Shown: positions 17,288-25,072 of the stretch, in pieces | How the letters are laid out: every line of letters begins with the position of its first letter | Position numbering within the stretch: the first letter of the stretch is position 1 | Origin: Salinigranum marinum | GTDB lineage: Archaea > Halobacteriota > Halobacteria > Halobacteriales > Haloferacaceae | DNA length: 64,000 nucleotides | Direction of reading: 5' to 3' | NCBI RefSeq assembly: GCF_024228675.1 | Contig: NZ_CP100463.1 | Location: 124,001 to 188,000 of the forward strand | Made by a program: the position numbers and the translations under genes | Notes under the pieces: generated by a model | Told to the model about the DNA's origin: nothing | The model's database searches: none | The model's input: only the letters and a program-made list of their open reading frames with translations

Positions 17288-18622
17288 TCAGGGTTTCTGC
17301 TGCCGTGCCGCCTCCCGCTCCTCGTCGAGCTCCATCCCGAGGGCGACTTCTCTGCCCCGCCGGCGGATCTCTTCGGCGTCGACGACCGTCACCTCCCCCT
17401 CGCGCATGAGGACGTCTCCGTCGACCATGGTGAACCGCACGTCGTCGCCGCGGGCGGCGAAGACGAGATGCGAGAAGACATCGTGGATCGGGACCGACCG
17501 GGTCTGGTCTGTGCTCAGGCCGATGACGTCCGCCCGCCAGCCCTCGCGGAGCGCGCCGACGCGCTCGAACCCGGCGGCCTTCGCGCCGTTCAGCGTCCCC
17601 ATCTCGAAGACGGTCCGGGCCGGGACGGCGGTCGGCTCCAGGCGGTCGACCTTCCCGAGGAGGCTCGCCTGACGCATCTCCGTCAGCGGGTCGAGCGTGT
17701 TGTTACACGGCGCGCCGTCGTTGCCCAGCGCGACGTTGATCCCGCGGTCGAGGTAGTCGACGACCGGTGCGACGCCGCTCGCGAGCTTCATGTTCGACGA
17801 CGGGCAGTGGGTGACGTGCGTGCCCGTCTCGGCGAGCACTTCTCGCTCGCTCTCGTCGGTCCACACGCAGTGTGCTAACACGACGTCCTCGCCCGTGAGG
17901 CCGACCTCGTCGAGCCAGTGGACGTTCCGCAGGCCGGTGTCTGATTCGACCGTCTCGATCTCGCCGCGGTTCTCGCTGGCGTGGGTGTGGATCCGGACGC
18001 CGTCGTATCTGTCCGTGAGCTCGCGCGCGCCTCGGAGACAGCTCTCCGAGCAGGAGACCGCGAACCGCGGGGTGACGGCGTAGCGGAGCCGGTCGTCGAA
18101 CGCGCCGTGGTAGCGCTGGATGAGCCGTTCGGACTCGGCGAGCGCCGCCTCGGTGTCCTCACGGAGCGCGTCCGGTGACCGCCGGTCCATCAGCACCTTC
18201 CCGAGCACGCCGCGGATTCCCATCTCTCCGGCGGCCTCGAACGCCTCCTCGGCGTGAGCGACCGAGAGGTGGTCGATGCAGCACGTGGTCCCGTTCTCGA
18301 TCAGTTCGAGGTAGCCGAGTTTCGCGGCGACTGCCATCTCCTCCGCGGAGAGCGACGCCTCCATCGGGAGCACGTAGTCGAACAGCCAATCGAGGAGTTC
18401 GGTGTCGTCGGCGATACCGCGGCCGAGGCTCTGGACCGAGTGGACGTGCCCGCCCACGAACCCCGGGAGCAGGAGGTCGTACGAGTGTGTCTCGCGGTCG
18501 CCGTAGCGGTCGGCGAGGTCGGCCCGCGGGCCGACGGCCTCGATGCGTGACCCCTCGACCACGACGGCCCCCTCTTCGATCACCGTCTCCGCGTCCGCGA
18601 CGACCGTCCCTGTGAGCAGCAT
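17288..18622 (-). CDS. Guanine deaminase-like amidohydrolase (TrzA/AtzA family), copy 2
   Basis: 444-residue paralogue of the protein at 5,991-7,298, with the same motifs: LPGFVGGHVHSVQS, CSESCLRGARELTD, THASEN, LAHCVWTD and ALGNDGAPCNNT. About 300 bases in the middle (17,970-18,270) are almost identical to 6,646-6,950 while both ends differ more, which points to gene conversion or recent duplication with patchy divergence. It is monocistronic, converging on the amidohydrolase at 15,869 and divergent from uricase. Likely reaction: deamination of guanine or a related aminopurine. It has a more charged C-terminus (LDEEREAARQQKP) than copy 1. Confidence 0.87.
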   Translation of the reverse strand: MLLTGTVVADAETVIEEGAVVVEGSRIEAVGPRADLADRYGDRETHSYDLLLPGFVGGHVHSVQSLGRGIADDTELLDWLFDYVLPMEASLSAEEMAVAAKLGYLELIENGTTCCIDHLSVAHAEEAFEAAGEMGIRGVLGKVLMDRRSPDALREDTEAALAESERLIQRYHGAFDDRLRYAVTPRFAVSCSESCLRGARELTDRYDGVRIHTHASENRGEIETVESDTGLRNVHWLDEVGLTGEDVVLAHCVWTDESEREVLAETGTHVTHCPSSNMKLASGVAPVVDYLDRGINVALGNDGAPCNNTLDPLTEMRQASLLGKVDRLEPTAVPARTVFEMGTLNGAKAAGFERVGALREGWRADVIGLSTDQTRSVPIHDVFSHLVFAARGDDVRFTMVDGDVLMREGEVTVVDAEEIRRRGREVALGMELDEEREAARQQKP

Positions 18623-18810
18623 TCCCCTCCCACGTTACCGGTCGCCGATGAAAAGCTTCCGCTCGCAACACCGCCGCGGCACACCCGCCGGCACTGACAC
18701 GGGGCACGCAGATCGTGTGGCGGCCCGTGTGGCGTCAGGCACGTTTGCGGAGTCCGTAGCGATCCGACGCGCTGCCGGACGGACGTCGAAAGTATGCCGC
18801 GGAACAAGGC

Positions 18811-18820
18811 CTTTTATACA
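18811..18820 (+). promoter_or_regulatory. TATA box candidate for the uricase operon
   Basis: CTTTTATACA at 18,811-18,820 is the clearest archaeal TATA-like box between the divergent deaminase (start 18,622) and uricase (start 18,932). It would place the transcript start near 18,845 and leave a leader of about 85 bases. Only position and composition support it. Confidence 0.4.
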
Positions 18821-18931
18821 GCCGGACGGAGTATCACCTGGACAATGACGTTCATCTGTCCCCCGACGAGGAGACGACGGAATCGCGGACGGGACGCTCC
18901 GGACGCCGACAGACGGAGGTGTCGGTAACGT

Positions 18932-19897
18932 ATGGTCGACGACGCGGCCGACACCGGCCAGCGCACGATGAACTACGGCAAGGAGCACGTCGCCGTCTAC
19001 CGCACGTACGGGACCCCGCTCGAAGGGGTGCGGACGATCCCCGAGTCGACGTTCGACGGCCGCGACAACGTGCTCTTCGGATTGGAGGCGCGGATCCAGG
19101 TCGAGGGTGAGGCGTTCCTCCCCTCGTTCAGCGAGGGCGACAACAGCATGGTCGTCGCGACGGACTCGATGAAGAACTTCGTGCTCCACCACGCCGGGGA
19201 GTACGACGGCGCGACCCTCGAGGGCTTCCTCCACTTCGTGGGAGCGCGGCTGTTGGAGACGTACGAACAGATGGAGGCCGTGCGGCTGTCGGCGGACGAA
19301 CTCCCCTTCGAGGAGCGACCAGTCCCCACGGGCGACGGCTTCGAGGCGAGCGACCTCGTCTTCCGGGTGTCGCACAACGAGGCGGGGTTCGGCGACGTCT
19401 CGCTCGTCCGGAGCGACGACGGGCCGGTCGTCGACGACCACGAGAGCGGCGTCACGGAGATCGAACTGGTGAAAGTGAAGGACAACTCCTTCACCGGCTA
19501 CGTTCAAGACGAGTACACGACCCTGCCCGAGCGGGAGAACCGCACGCTCTACGTCGCGCTCGACGTCTTCTGGACGTACGCCGAGGCGTCCGACGCGCTC
19601 GGCGAGGACCCCGAACGCTACGTCCCGGCCGAGCAGGTGCGAGATATCGCCCAGACCGTCTTCCACGAACACGACGTGAACTCGATCCAGGACCTGATCT
19701 ACCGGATCGGCCTGCGGGTGCTCGAACGGTTCCCTCAACTCGAAAGCGTCCGCTTCGAGGCGAACAACCGCACGTGGATCAAAGAACGGGACGACCTCGC
19801 GGGTGACGGGAAGGTGCTCCGGGAGCCCCCACGGCCCACCGGCTTCCAGCAGTTCTCGATGGACCGCAGCGATCTGGATGGGGAGGACGAGACATGA
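18932..19897 (+). CDS. Urate oxidase (uricase)
   Basis: 321-residue cofactor-free uricase, which oxidises urate to 5-hydroxyisourate. The catalytic Lys-Thr pair is visible as Lys17 in NYGKEHVAVYRT and Thr77 in MVVATDSMKN. The second tunnelling-fold repeat has KDNSFTGYVQDEYTTLPE and the LESVRFEANNRTW stretch near the C-terminus. Length fits (about 300). The acidic first 12 residues and tail are halophilic additions. Its stop overlaps the start of hydroxyisourate hydrolase by four bases (ATGA), so the unstable product can be passed to the next enzyme made from the same message. No peroxisomal or secretion signal is present; it acts in the cytosol. Confidence 0.95.
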   Translation: MVDDAADTGQRTMNYGKEHVAVYRTYGTPLEGVRTIPESTFDGRDNVLFGLEARIQVEGEAFLPSFSEGDNSMVVATDSMKNFVLHHAGEYDGATLEGFLHFVGARLLETYEQMEAVRLSADELPFEERPVPTGDGFEASDLVFRVSHNEAGFGDVSLVRSDDGPVVDDHESGVTEIELVKVKDNSFTGYVQDEYTTLPERENRTLYVALDVFWTYAEASDALGEDPERYVPAEQVRDIAQTVFHEHDVNSIQDLIYRIGLRVLERFPQLESVRFEANNRTWIKERDDLAGDGKVLREPPRPTGFQQFSMDRSDLDGEDET

Positions 19898-20244
19898 GCG
19901 CGGGGCTGACGACACACGTCCTCGACACGAGCCGGGAGGGGCCCGCCGAGGGCGTCGCGGTGACACTCGACAGGGTAGACGACTCCGGGGGGACAGAGCC
20001 GATCGCCAGCGGGACGACGAACGACGACGGGCGTCTCGACGAGCCGCTCCTGACCGGGTCGGAGCTGGAGCCGGGAACGTACGAGCTGACGTTCGACGTC
20101 GGTCCCTACTACGAGAAGACCGGCACGGCGTCGACGTTCTTGGAGACGGTCCCGGTGCGGTTCGTCGTCTCGGAGCCCGACGAGCACTACCACGTCCCCC
20201 TGTTGCTCTCCCCCGGCGGCTACACGACGTACCGCGGGAGCTGA
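19894..20244 (+). CDS. uraH: 5-hydroxyisourate hydrolase (transthyretin-like)
   Basis: 116-residue transthyretin-related enzyme hydrolysing 5-hydroxyisourate to OHCU. Signatures are THVLDTSREGPAEGV at the start (active-site His8), the middle strand region ELTFDVGPYYEKTG, HYHVPLLLSPGGYTTYRGS at the end with the second His and the invariant C-terminal YRGS. It is full length and overlaps uricase by four bases, the usual pairing. OHCU decarboxylase, the next enzyme, is encoded separately at 24,432. Confidence 0.96.
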   Translation: MSAGLTTHVLDTSREGPAEGVAVTLDRVDDSGGTEPIASGTTNDDGRLDEPLLTGSELEPGTYELTFDVGPYYEKTGTASTFLETVPVRFVVSEPDEHYHVPLLLSPGGYTTYRGS

Positions 20245-20352
20245 GCCCGTTGCGGCCGACCGCCCGCCGTTCACCCGCTGGTCGCCGTGACAACTGATAA
20301 GACCCGCTCACCACAACCGACACACCATGCCGACAGCCGACGACGAAAGACG

Positions 20353-21651
20353 ATGACCGAGCGAGTGGTACGAGCCGACGTCGATCGCCTCCGGCGGGAC
20401 ATCGAGACCAACGCGCAGTGCGGCGCCGTCGCGACAGACGAGGGCGTGGGGCGGACGGTGCTCCCGGGGACCGAGGCGAACCGCAGGGCCCGGGAGCTTC
20501 TCGTCGACCGCATGATCGTCGCGGGACTGGACGTGACCGTCGACACCGTCGGCAACGTCGCCGGGACGTGGCGGCCCGACGGCTGTGACCCCGGGACGGC
20601 TCCCGTCGCGGTCGGGAGCCACCTCGACTCCGTCCCGAACGGCGGCATCTTCGACGGCCCGTTGGGTGTCTACGCCGGGCTCGAAGCGGTCCGGGCGATG
20701 CAGGACGCCAGTCTGTCCCCGGCCCGTCCGATCCAGGTCGTCTGCTTCACCGGCGAGGAGGGGACCCGGTTCGCCGACGGCGTCCTCGGCTCGTCGGTTG
20801 CCGCCGGCGTGCTCGACGTCGAGACGGCGCTCGACCGCTCGGACGGGAGCGAGACCCTCCGCGAGACGCTTTCCGACATCGGCTTCCACGGCGAGGGCCG
20901 CCTCGACGCGAGCGAGTGGCACGCGTGGCTGGAGCTCCACGTCGAACAGAGCGATCGGCTCGAACGACTCGACACGCCGGCCGGCGTCGTCACGACTATC
21001 ACGGGCACGAGTCGTCTCCGCGGGACCATCGAGGGAACGCCCGACCACACCGGATCGACGTCGATGACGGAGCGGACGGACGCGCTCGCGGCCGCCAGCG
21101 AGTTCGTGCTCGCGATGGAGGAGGCCGCACGGAGCGCCCCCGACGCCACCGAGACGACCGTCGCGACGGTCGGGGAGCTCACGGTCGACCCGGGCGTCGT
21201 CAACGTCGTCCCGGGGCGCGTCGAGTTCAGCGTCGACGTCCGGGACGTCGACGGGACGGTGATCGACGGGCTCGTCGACCGGGCGAGCGCGGAACTCGAC
21301 CGGATCGAACGGGAACGCGGCGTCACGACGACGGTCACACACCCGTACGAGGTCCCGCCCGTGGAGATGGCCCCCGTCTGCCGCGACGCCCTCCACGACG
21401 CCGGGCGGGCGCTCGACCTCGACACTGTCGACCTCCACTCGGGGGCCGGACACGACACGATGCAGGTCGCGGCCGCCACCGACGCCGGGCTGCTGTTCGC
21501 GCCCTCGCGCGGCGGCCACTCGCATAACCCGCTGGAGTGGACCGACTGGGTCGACTGTGCCGTCGCGACCGACATCCTTGCGACCGCGCTCGCCTCGCTC
21601 GCTGGCGTCGACCACGACGCCGACGCGCGCTCACACCCGAACCACGACTAG
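20353..21651 (+). CDS. allC: Allantoate amidohydrolase / N-carbamoylase (M20 family)
   Basis: 432-residue Zn-dependent hydantoinase/carbamoylase family protein. It shows VAVGSHLDSVPNGGIFDGPLG with the first metal ligands, TGEEGTRF, ELHVEQS, a dimerisation domain with TIEGTPDHTGSTSM, and SGAGHDTMQVAA followed by PSRGGHSHNPLEW near the end. These fit allantoate amidohydrolase as well as N-carbamoyl-L-amino-acid hydrolases. Being placed directly after uricase and HIU hydrolase, allantoate is the likely substrate, giving ureidoglycine/ureidoglycolate. I place the start at ATG 20,353, since upstream codons from 20,287 are His/Arg-rich and atypical. It begins 108 bases after the HIU hydrolase gene. 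Confidence 0.87.
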   Translation: MTERVVRADVDRLRRDIETNAQCGAVATDEGVGRTVLPGTEANRRARELLVDRMIVAGLDVTVDTVGNVAGTWRPDGCDPGTAPVAVGSHLDSVPNGGIFDGPLGVYAGLEAVRAMQDASLSPARPIQVVCFTGEEGTRFADGVLGSSVAAGVLDVETALDRSDGSETLRETLSDIGFHGEGRLDASEWHAWLELHVEQSDRLERLDTPAGVVTTITGTSRLRGTIEGTPDHTGSTSMTERTDALAAASEFVLAMEEAARSAPDATETTVATVGELTVDPGVVNVVPGRVEFSVDVRDVDGTVIDGLVDRASAELDRIERERGVTTTVTHPYEVPPVEMAPVCRDALHDAGRALDLDTVDLHSGAGHDTMQVAAATDAGLLFAPSRGGHSHNPLEWTDWVDCAVATDILATALASLAGVDHDADARSHPNHD

Positions 21652-21810
21652 TTCCTCCCGACCGGTCGGGCTGGACCTCGTACTCCGTCCGTGGCTCCGC
21701 CTTCCCAGTCACACACGGCGTGGCGGTCGCCGCCTCGGAGGCGATGTGCAAAAAGCGAACGGAACGCCAGCGAACCTGCCCGAGCCGAGCGCCGTCGAGG
21801 GGCGTTCGAG

Positions 21811-23121
21811 TTATTGGGCGCCGACCTGCATCGCGCGGTCGACGACGTCCGCGCCGTACATCTCTTCGAGTTCCTCGTGCTGGTCCGGACGGTGCTCGTA
21901 GACGTCCTGGAACAGCGCGATCGGAGTCTGTGCGGCCTGGTAGGTCGCCTCGTCCCACATCCGGTCGGCGCTGACCTCGACCTCGACGCCGTCGATGACC
22001 AGCGTCGCCGACCGCGTCATCGCGATCGCGCCCTTGCCCGCTTCCTTGGCCGCCTCGAACTCCTCCATCGAGTCGACGATGTCGTCCATGCTCGGGACGT
22101 ACGCCGTCAGGTTCAGCAGTTCCTCGTGGAGTTCGTCCTTGGCCAGTTCGTGTTCGTCGCCGCCGACGCCCAGCACGTACGTCCCGTCGTCGGTCGTCGC
22201 GAGCGTCAGGGCGTCGCCGTCGTACACCTGTTTGCCCTCGACGGCGTCGAGTTCGACCTCGTCGCCGTCGACCTCGACGAGCCACTGCCCGGTCTTCGGC
22301 GGGAGCGGGGCGGTGTTGGCCTCGACGACCTGCCCCGGCGTGAGCGACCAGATGCCGAGCATCCCCTTCGCGTGGTTCTCGGTCATCCGGTCGTGGTAGC
22401 CCGCCACGTCACGGATGTCGTCGTACGGCCCGTCGACCGCGATCAGGCCCGCCGCGCTGGCACCCCGGGAAGTGTTGTGTCGCAGTTCGGGCCACGGCGG
22501 CAGTTCGCCGGTCGGCGTCATCGCCCGCATGTCCTTCGTGTAGTCGACCTCGCCGTCGACGAGCATGAACATTCGCTGGAGGTTGTTCGAGGGCTTGCCC
22601 ATCTCCGCGCGGAGGTCGCCCATGGCGAGTTCGGCCTCGCCGCTCTCGACGATGACCGACATCGAGAGGCTCCCCTCCTCGAGACCGTGCTCGTTCTCGA
22701 TGATGGTGAAGAACTCGTCGGCCTTCTTCCAGTCGTCGATGTCGCCCACTTCGGGGATGACGAAGCCGTCGATGTGCTCGACCGCGCCGTTGTCGGGGTC
22801 GGCGATCTCGAGCATCTGCTGGAAGCCCTGGTAGCGTGTCGTGGGGCGCTCGCGGTGCCACACCACGCGCGGGTGGATCTCCCCGGGGAACGCCGCGCCG
22901 TGTTCGGCGACGACCTCGACGATGTTCTCGACGCCCTCGTCGCGCATCGACGGCGCTGTCGCGTCCTCGTTGTCGGGGATCCACGTGTCCGGGGCCTGCA
23001 TTCCCCGAAGCTGGGCCGCGCTCCGGAGCATCTTCGCCGAGTCGTCTTCGCCCTCGACGGCGGTCGGGGAAGTGAAGAACGTCCGAACGAACTCGCGCTC
23101 GTAGTTTCGGGTCACAGTCAT
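21811..23121 (-). CDS. aceB: Malate synthase, haloarchaeal type
   Basis: 436-residue malate synthase of the short haloarchaeal class, condensing glyoxylate with acetyl-CoA to malate. It closely follows my memory of the Haloferax enzyme: REFVRTFFTSPTAVEG at the start, WIPDNEDATAPSMRDEG, EIHPRVVWHRE, FVIPEVGDIDDWKKADEF, RHNTSRGASAAG and a C-terminal FQDVYEHRPDQHEELEEMYG. In Haloferax it pairs with isocitrate lyase for the glyoxylate shunt; here no isocitrate lyase is adjacent, and the genes around it all lead to ureide breakdown. Its likely job is therefore to assimilate glyoxylate released from purines. It has its own promoter region (AT-rich ACTTTAATG near 23,150). Confidence 0.93.
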   Translation of the reverse strand: MTVTRNYEREFVRTFFTSPTAVEGEDDSAKMLRSAAQLRGMQAPDTWIPDNEDATAPSMRDEGVENIVEVVAEHGAAFPGEIHPRVVWHRERPTTRYQGFQQMLEIADPDNGAVEHIDGFVIPEVGDIDDWKKADEFFTIIENEHGLEEGSLSMSVIVESGEAELAMGDLRAEMGKPSNNLQRMFMLVDGEVDYTKDMRAMTPTGELPPWPELRHNTSRGASAAGLIAVDGPYDDIRDVAGYHDRMTENHAKGMLGIWSLTPGQVVEANTAPLPPKTGQWLVEVDGDEVELDAVEGKQVYDGDALTLATTDDGTYVLGVGGDEHELAKDELHEELLNLTAYVPSMDDIVDSMEEFEAAKEAGKGAIAMTRSATLVIDGVEVEVSADRMWDEATYQAAQTPIALFQDVYEHRPDQHEELEEMYGADVVDRAMQVGAQ

Positions 23122-23240
23122 ATCGATACTGTATGCCCTCTTGCGACGAGCATTAAAGTTGTGAAACCGTGGATCGTCGCCGCTAGCGCGCCCGCACCGC
23201 GCGCGACCGGGTGGAGGCTGTCAGTCGTGGTTGTCAGTCG

Positions 23241-23936
23241 TCAGTCGTCGGCGGACGCCGGTGCGTCGGGCACGTCGTCCGTCTCGGTCGGTGCGTCGGG
23301 CGTGAGCCCGTCGGTGTACTCGGTCGGACCGGTGCCGACGCCGCCGCCGGGGATCACGACGTTGAGGACGAGCGCGGCGATGCCGCCGGTCACGAGCGCG
23401 GAGCCGAACAGCGTCTGGACCGCGGCCGGGAACTCCTGGAGGACGGCCGGCTGGAACGCGACGCCGAGGCCGAGCGCCATCGACAGCGCGAGGATCGTCG
23501 AGTTGCGGTGGTCGAGCGTGACGTTCTGGGTGATGATCCGCGCGCCCGACGAGAAGATCATCGCGAAGAGGATCAGCGCCCCGCCGCCGAGCACCGCGTC
23601 GGGCATCGCCGAGACGACCGCGCCGACCTTCGGGACGAAGCCGAGGACCACGAGGACGACGCCGCCGATCCCCGCGACGTAGCGGCTCGCAACGCCGGTG
23701 AAGTTGACGAGCCCGACGTTCTGCGAGTAGGAGGTGTTCGGGAGGGCGTTGAACACCGCCCCGACGACGCTCATCACTCCGTCGGCGAAGAGGCCGCCGC
23801 GGAGCTCTCTCCGCGTGGCCTCGCGTCCCGTCGCCGAGACCGTCCCCGAGATGTCGCCGATCGTCTCGATTCCGGTGATGACGTAGAGGAACGCCACGGT
23901 GACGCTCCCGTAGCGTATCTCGGACAGTCGGAACAA
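23241..23936 (-). pseudogene. Xanthine/uracil permease (NCS2), C-terminal half only
   Basis: 231 residues with the C-terminal half of a nucleobase:cation symporter-2 (UraA/XanQ type). The readable part starts IRYGSVTVAFLYVITGIETIGDIS, the segment normally found just past the middle of a ~450-residue transporter. It continues through NTSYSQNVGL (the family signature), several transmembrane segments and an acidic tail. Upstream in-frame sequence is Arg/Asp-rich and unlike any transmembrane helix, with a stop at about 24,024, and no other frame carries the missing half. The first possible start is a TTG at 23,936. It looks like a 5-prime deletion, so probably non-functional. It may once have imported xanthine or urate for this pathway. 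Confidence 0.8.
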
Positions 23937-24195
23937 GATGTGACTGCTGGTGGTGGGTCGGCGTATATCGCGCCCGCTGTCACCCCGACAGAGACGAAAA
24001 ACAATAGTAGCAAACCTTCCTCGTCAAGCCCAGCGACGTTTGGTGTGTCCCGTTTTGCACGGGTCACTACCAATTGCTACCGAAAGTACGAACGGTTTGT
24101 CCTCGATACCGTACAGTACGACGGAGTCGCCGGTCGTGGCTTCCGATCCACCCGTGTGACTTCGTCGCACGGGATCAAATTTCAACGTTTGCATC

Positions 24196-24222
24196 AAATA
24201 CCTAATATTCTCGTAGGTATTT
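24196..24222. repeat. Perfect 9-bp AT-rich inverted repeat
   Basis: AAATACCTA (24,196-24,204) and TAGGTATTT (24,214-24,222) are perfect inverted arms with a 9-base spacer. It lies in the ~365-base gap (23,937-24,302) between the broken permease and the OHCU decarboxylase region. Its AT content in a GC-rich genome and dyad symmetry fit a transcription-factor operator, perhaps for the permease promoter that was lost, or for the downstream ureide genes. No other copy was noticed in the window. Confidence 0.55.
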
Positions 24223-24431
24223 TAGCTCGTATCGGATCGATGTCCGTTTTGCATCGGAGACACGGTCGAGACGGATCATCCGTCCACTCCTAACTGCCGC
24301 GTATGGCCGCTCCGGACGGCTCCAGCGACGGCCGCACCGGAGCGGTCCCCGGTGCCGCGTACGTCGACCCGCGGCAGTTCGTGATCGAACGGCGTGATTT
24401 AAGTAATCGGTCGACAGACGAACGGGAAGCG

Positions 24432-24935
24432 ATGAGCGAACTCACGATCGAGGAACTGAACCGGGCGAACAGGGAGACGTTCGTCGATCTCCTGAGCGGC
24501 GTGTACGAGACGTCCCCGTGGGTGGCCGAACGGACCGCCGCGGAGCGGCCGTTCTCCTCGCTCGACGACGTCCACGGCGCGATGCGGGACGCCGTCGAGG
24601 AGGCCTCGCGAGCGAAACAGCTCGAACTGCTCCGGGCGCATCCCGACCTCGGCGAGCGGACGGAGATGACCGAGGCGTCACAGGCGGAGCAGGCGTCCGC
24701 CGGACTGGACCAACTCAGCCCGGATCAGTACGACGCCTTCCAGCGGCTGAACGACACGTACCGCGAGCGCTTCGGCTTTCCGTTCATCATGGCCGTGAAA
24801 GACGAGTCGCCGGACGCGATACAGGACGCGATGGAAACACGGGTCGACCACTCGGAGTCTACGGAGTTTCGGACCGCGCTGGACGAGGTGCACACGATCG
24901 CGCGGTTCCGGCTCGAAGCTCTGCTCGGGTCGTGA
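24432..24935 (+). CDS. uraD: OHCU decarboxylase
   Basis: 167-residue 2-oxo-4-hydroxy-4-carboxy-5-ureidoimidazoline decarboxylase, producing (S)-allantoin. The all-helical family pattern is clear: NRANRETFVDLLSGVYETSPWVAERT, LLRAHPDLGER with catalytic His70, LNDTYRERFGFPFIMAVKD and a C-terminal VHTIARFRLEAL. The length is typical. I prefer ATG 24,432 because upstream in-frame codons are atypical and a TATA-like GATTTAAGTAA (24,395-24,405) lies about 30 bases before it, suggesting a nearly leaderless message. It sits between the broken permease and the allantoinase-type gene, 137 bases before the latter. Confidence 0.95.
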   Translation: MSELTIEELNRANRETFVDLLSGVYETSPWVAERTAAERPFSSLDDVHGAMRDAVEEASRAKQLELLRAHPDLGERTEMTEASQAEQASAGLDQLSPDQYDAFQRLNDTYRERFGFPFIMAVKDESPDAIQDAMETRVDHSESTEFRTALDEVHTIARFRLEALLGS

Positions 24936-25054
24936 CCGAGTACGCCCCTGGCACTCCGCAGGCGGATGCGTCGCCTGGGTCACGGTGGGTCCCGACGACG
25001 AGGTCGCGCTCCGGTCGGTAAACACGGCAGTATTGGCAAATTATATGAACACGT

Positions 25055-25070
25055 GTCCGCCATAGCGGAC
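25055..25070. promoter_or_regulatory. Palindrome GTCCGC-CATA-GCGGAC before allantoinase-type gene
   Basis: A perfect 6-base dyad with a 4-base spacer occupies the space between a TATA-like AAATTATATGAAC (about 25,038-25,050) and the ATG at 25,073. A bound factor here would block transcript initiation. On RNA it would form a hairpin right at the start codon. It resembles the TGTCCGA/TCGGACA dyad at 15,761-15,787. Operator is the likelier reading. Confidence 0.45.
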
Positions 25071-25072
25071 GA

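Noticed and set aside
18635-20323. 562-codon minus-strand frame over uricase and HIU hydrolase
   Set aside because: Antisense to two proteins with intact catalytic motifs and no family resemblance itself.
21811-23121. First considered as another purine-ring enzyme or a citrate-lyase-like aldolase
   Set aside because: Start, WIPDNEDATAPSMRDEG and C-terminus match haloarchaeal malate synthase throughout.
23940-24073. Hydrophobic minus-strand stretch (GLLLLFFVSVGVTAGAIYAD) as the lost N-terminal part of the permease
   Set aside because: Different frame, only one short hydrophobic run, no match to NCS2 helices and no start codon better than TTG.
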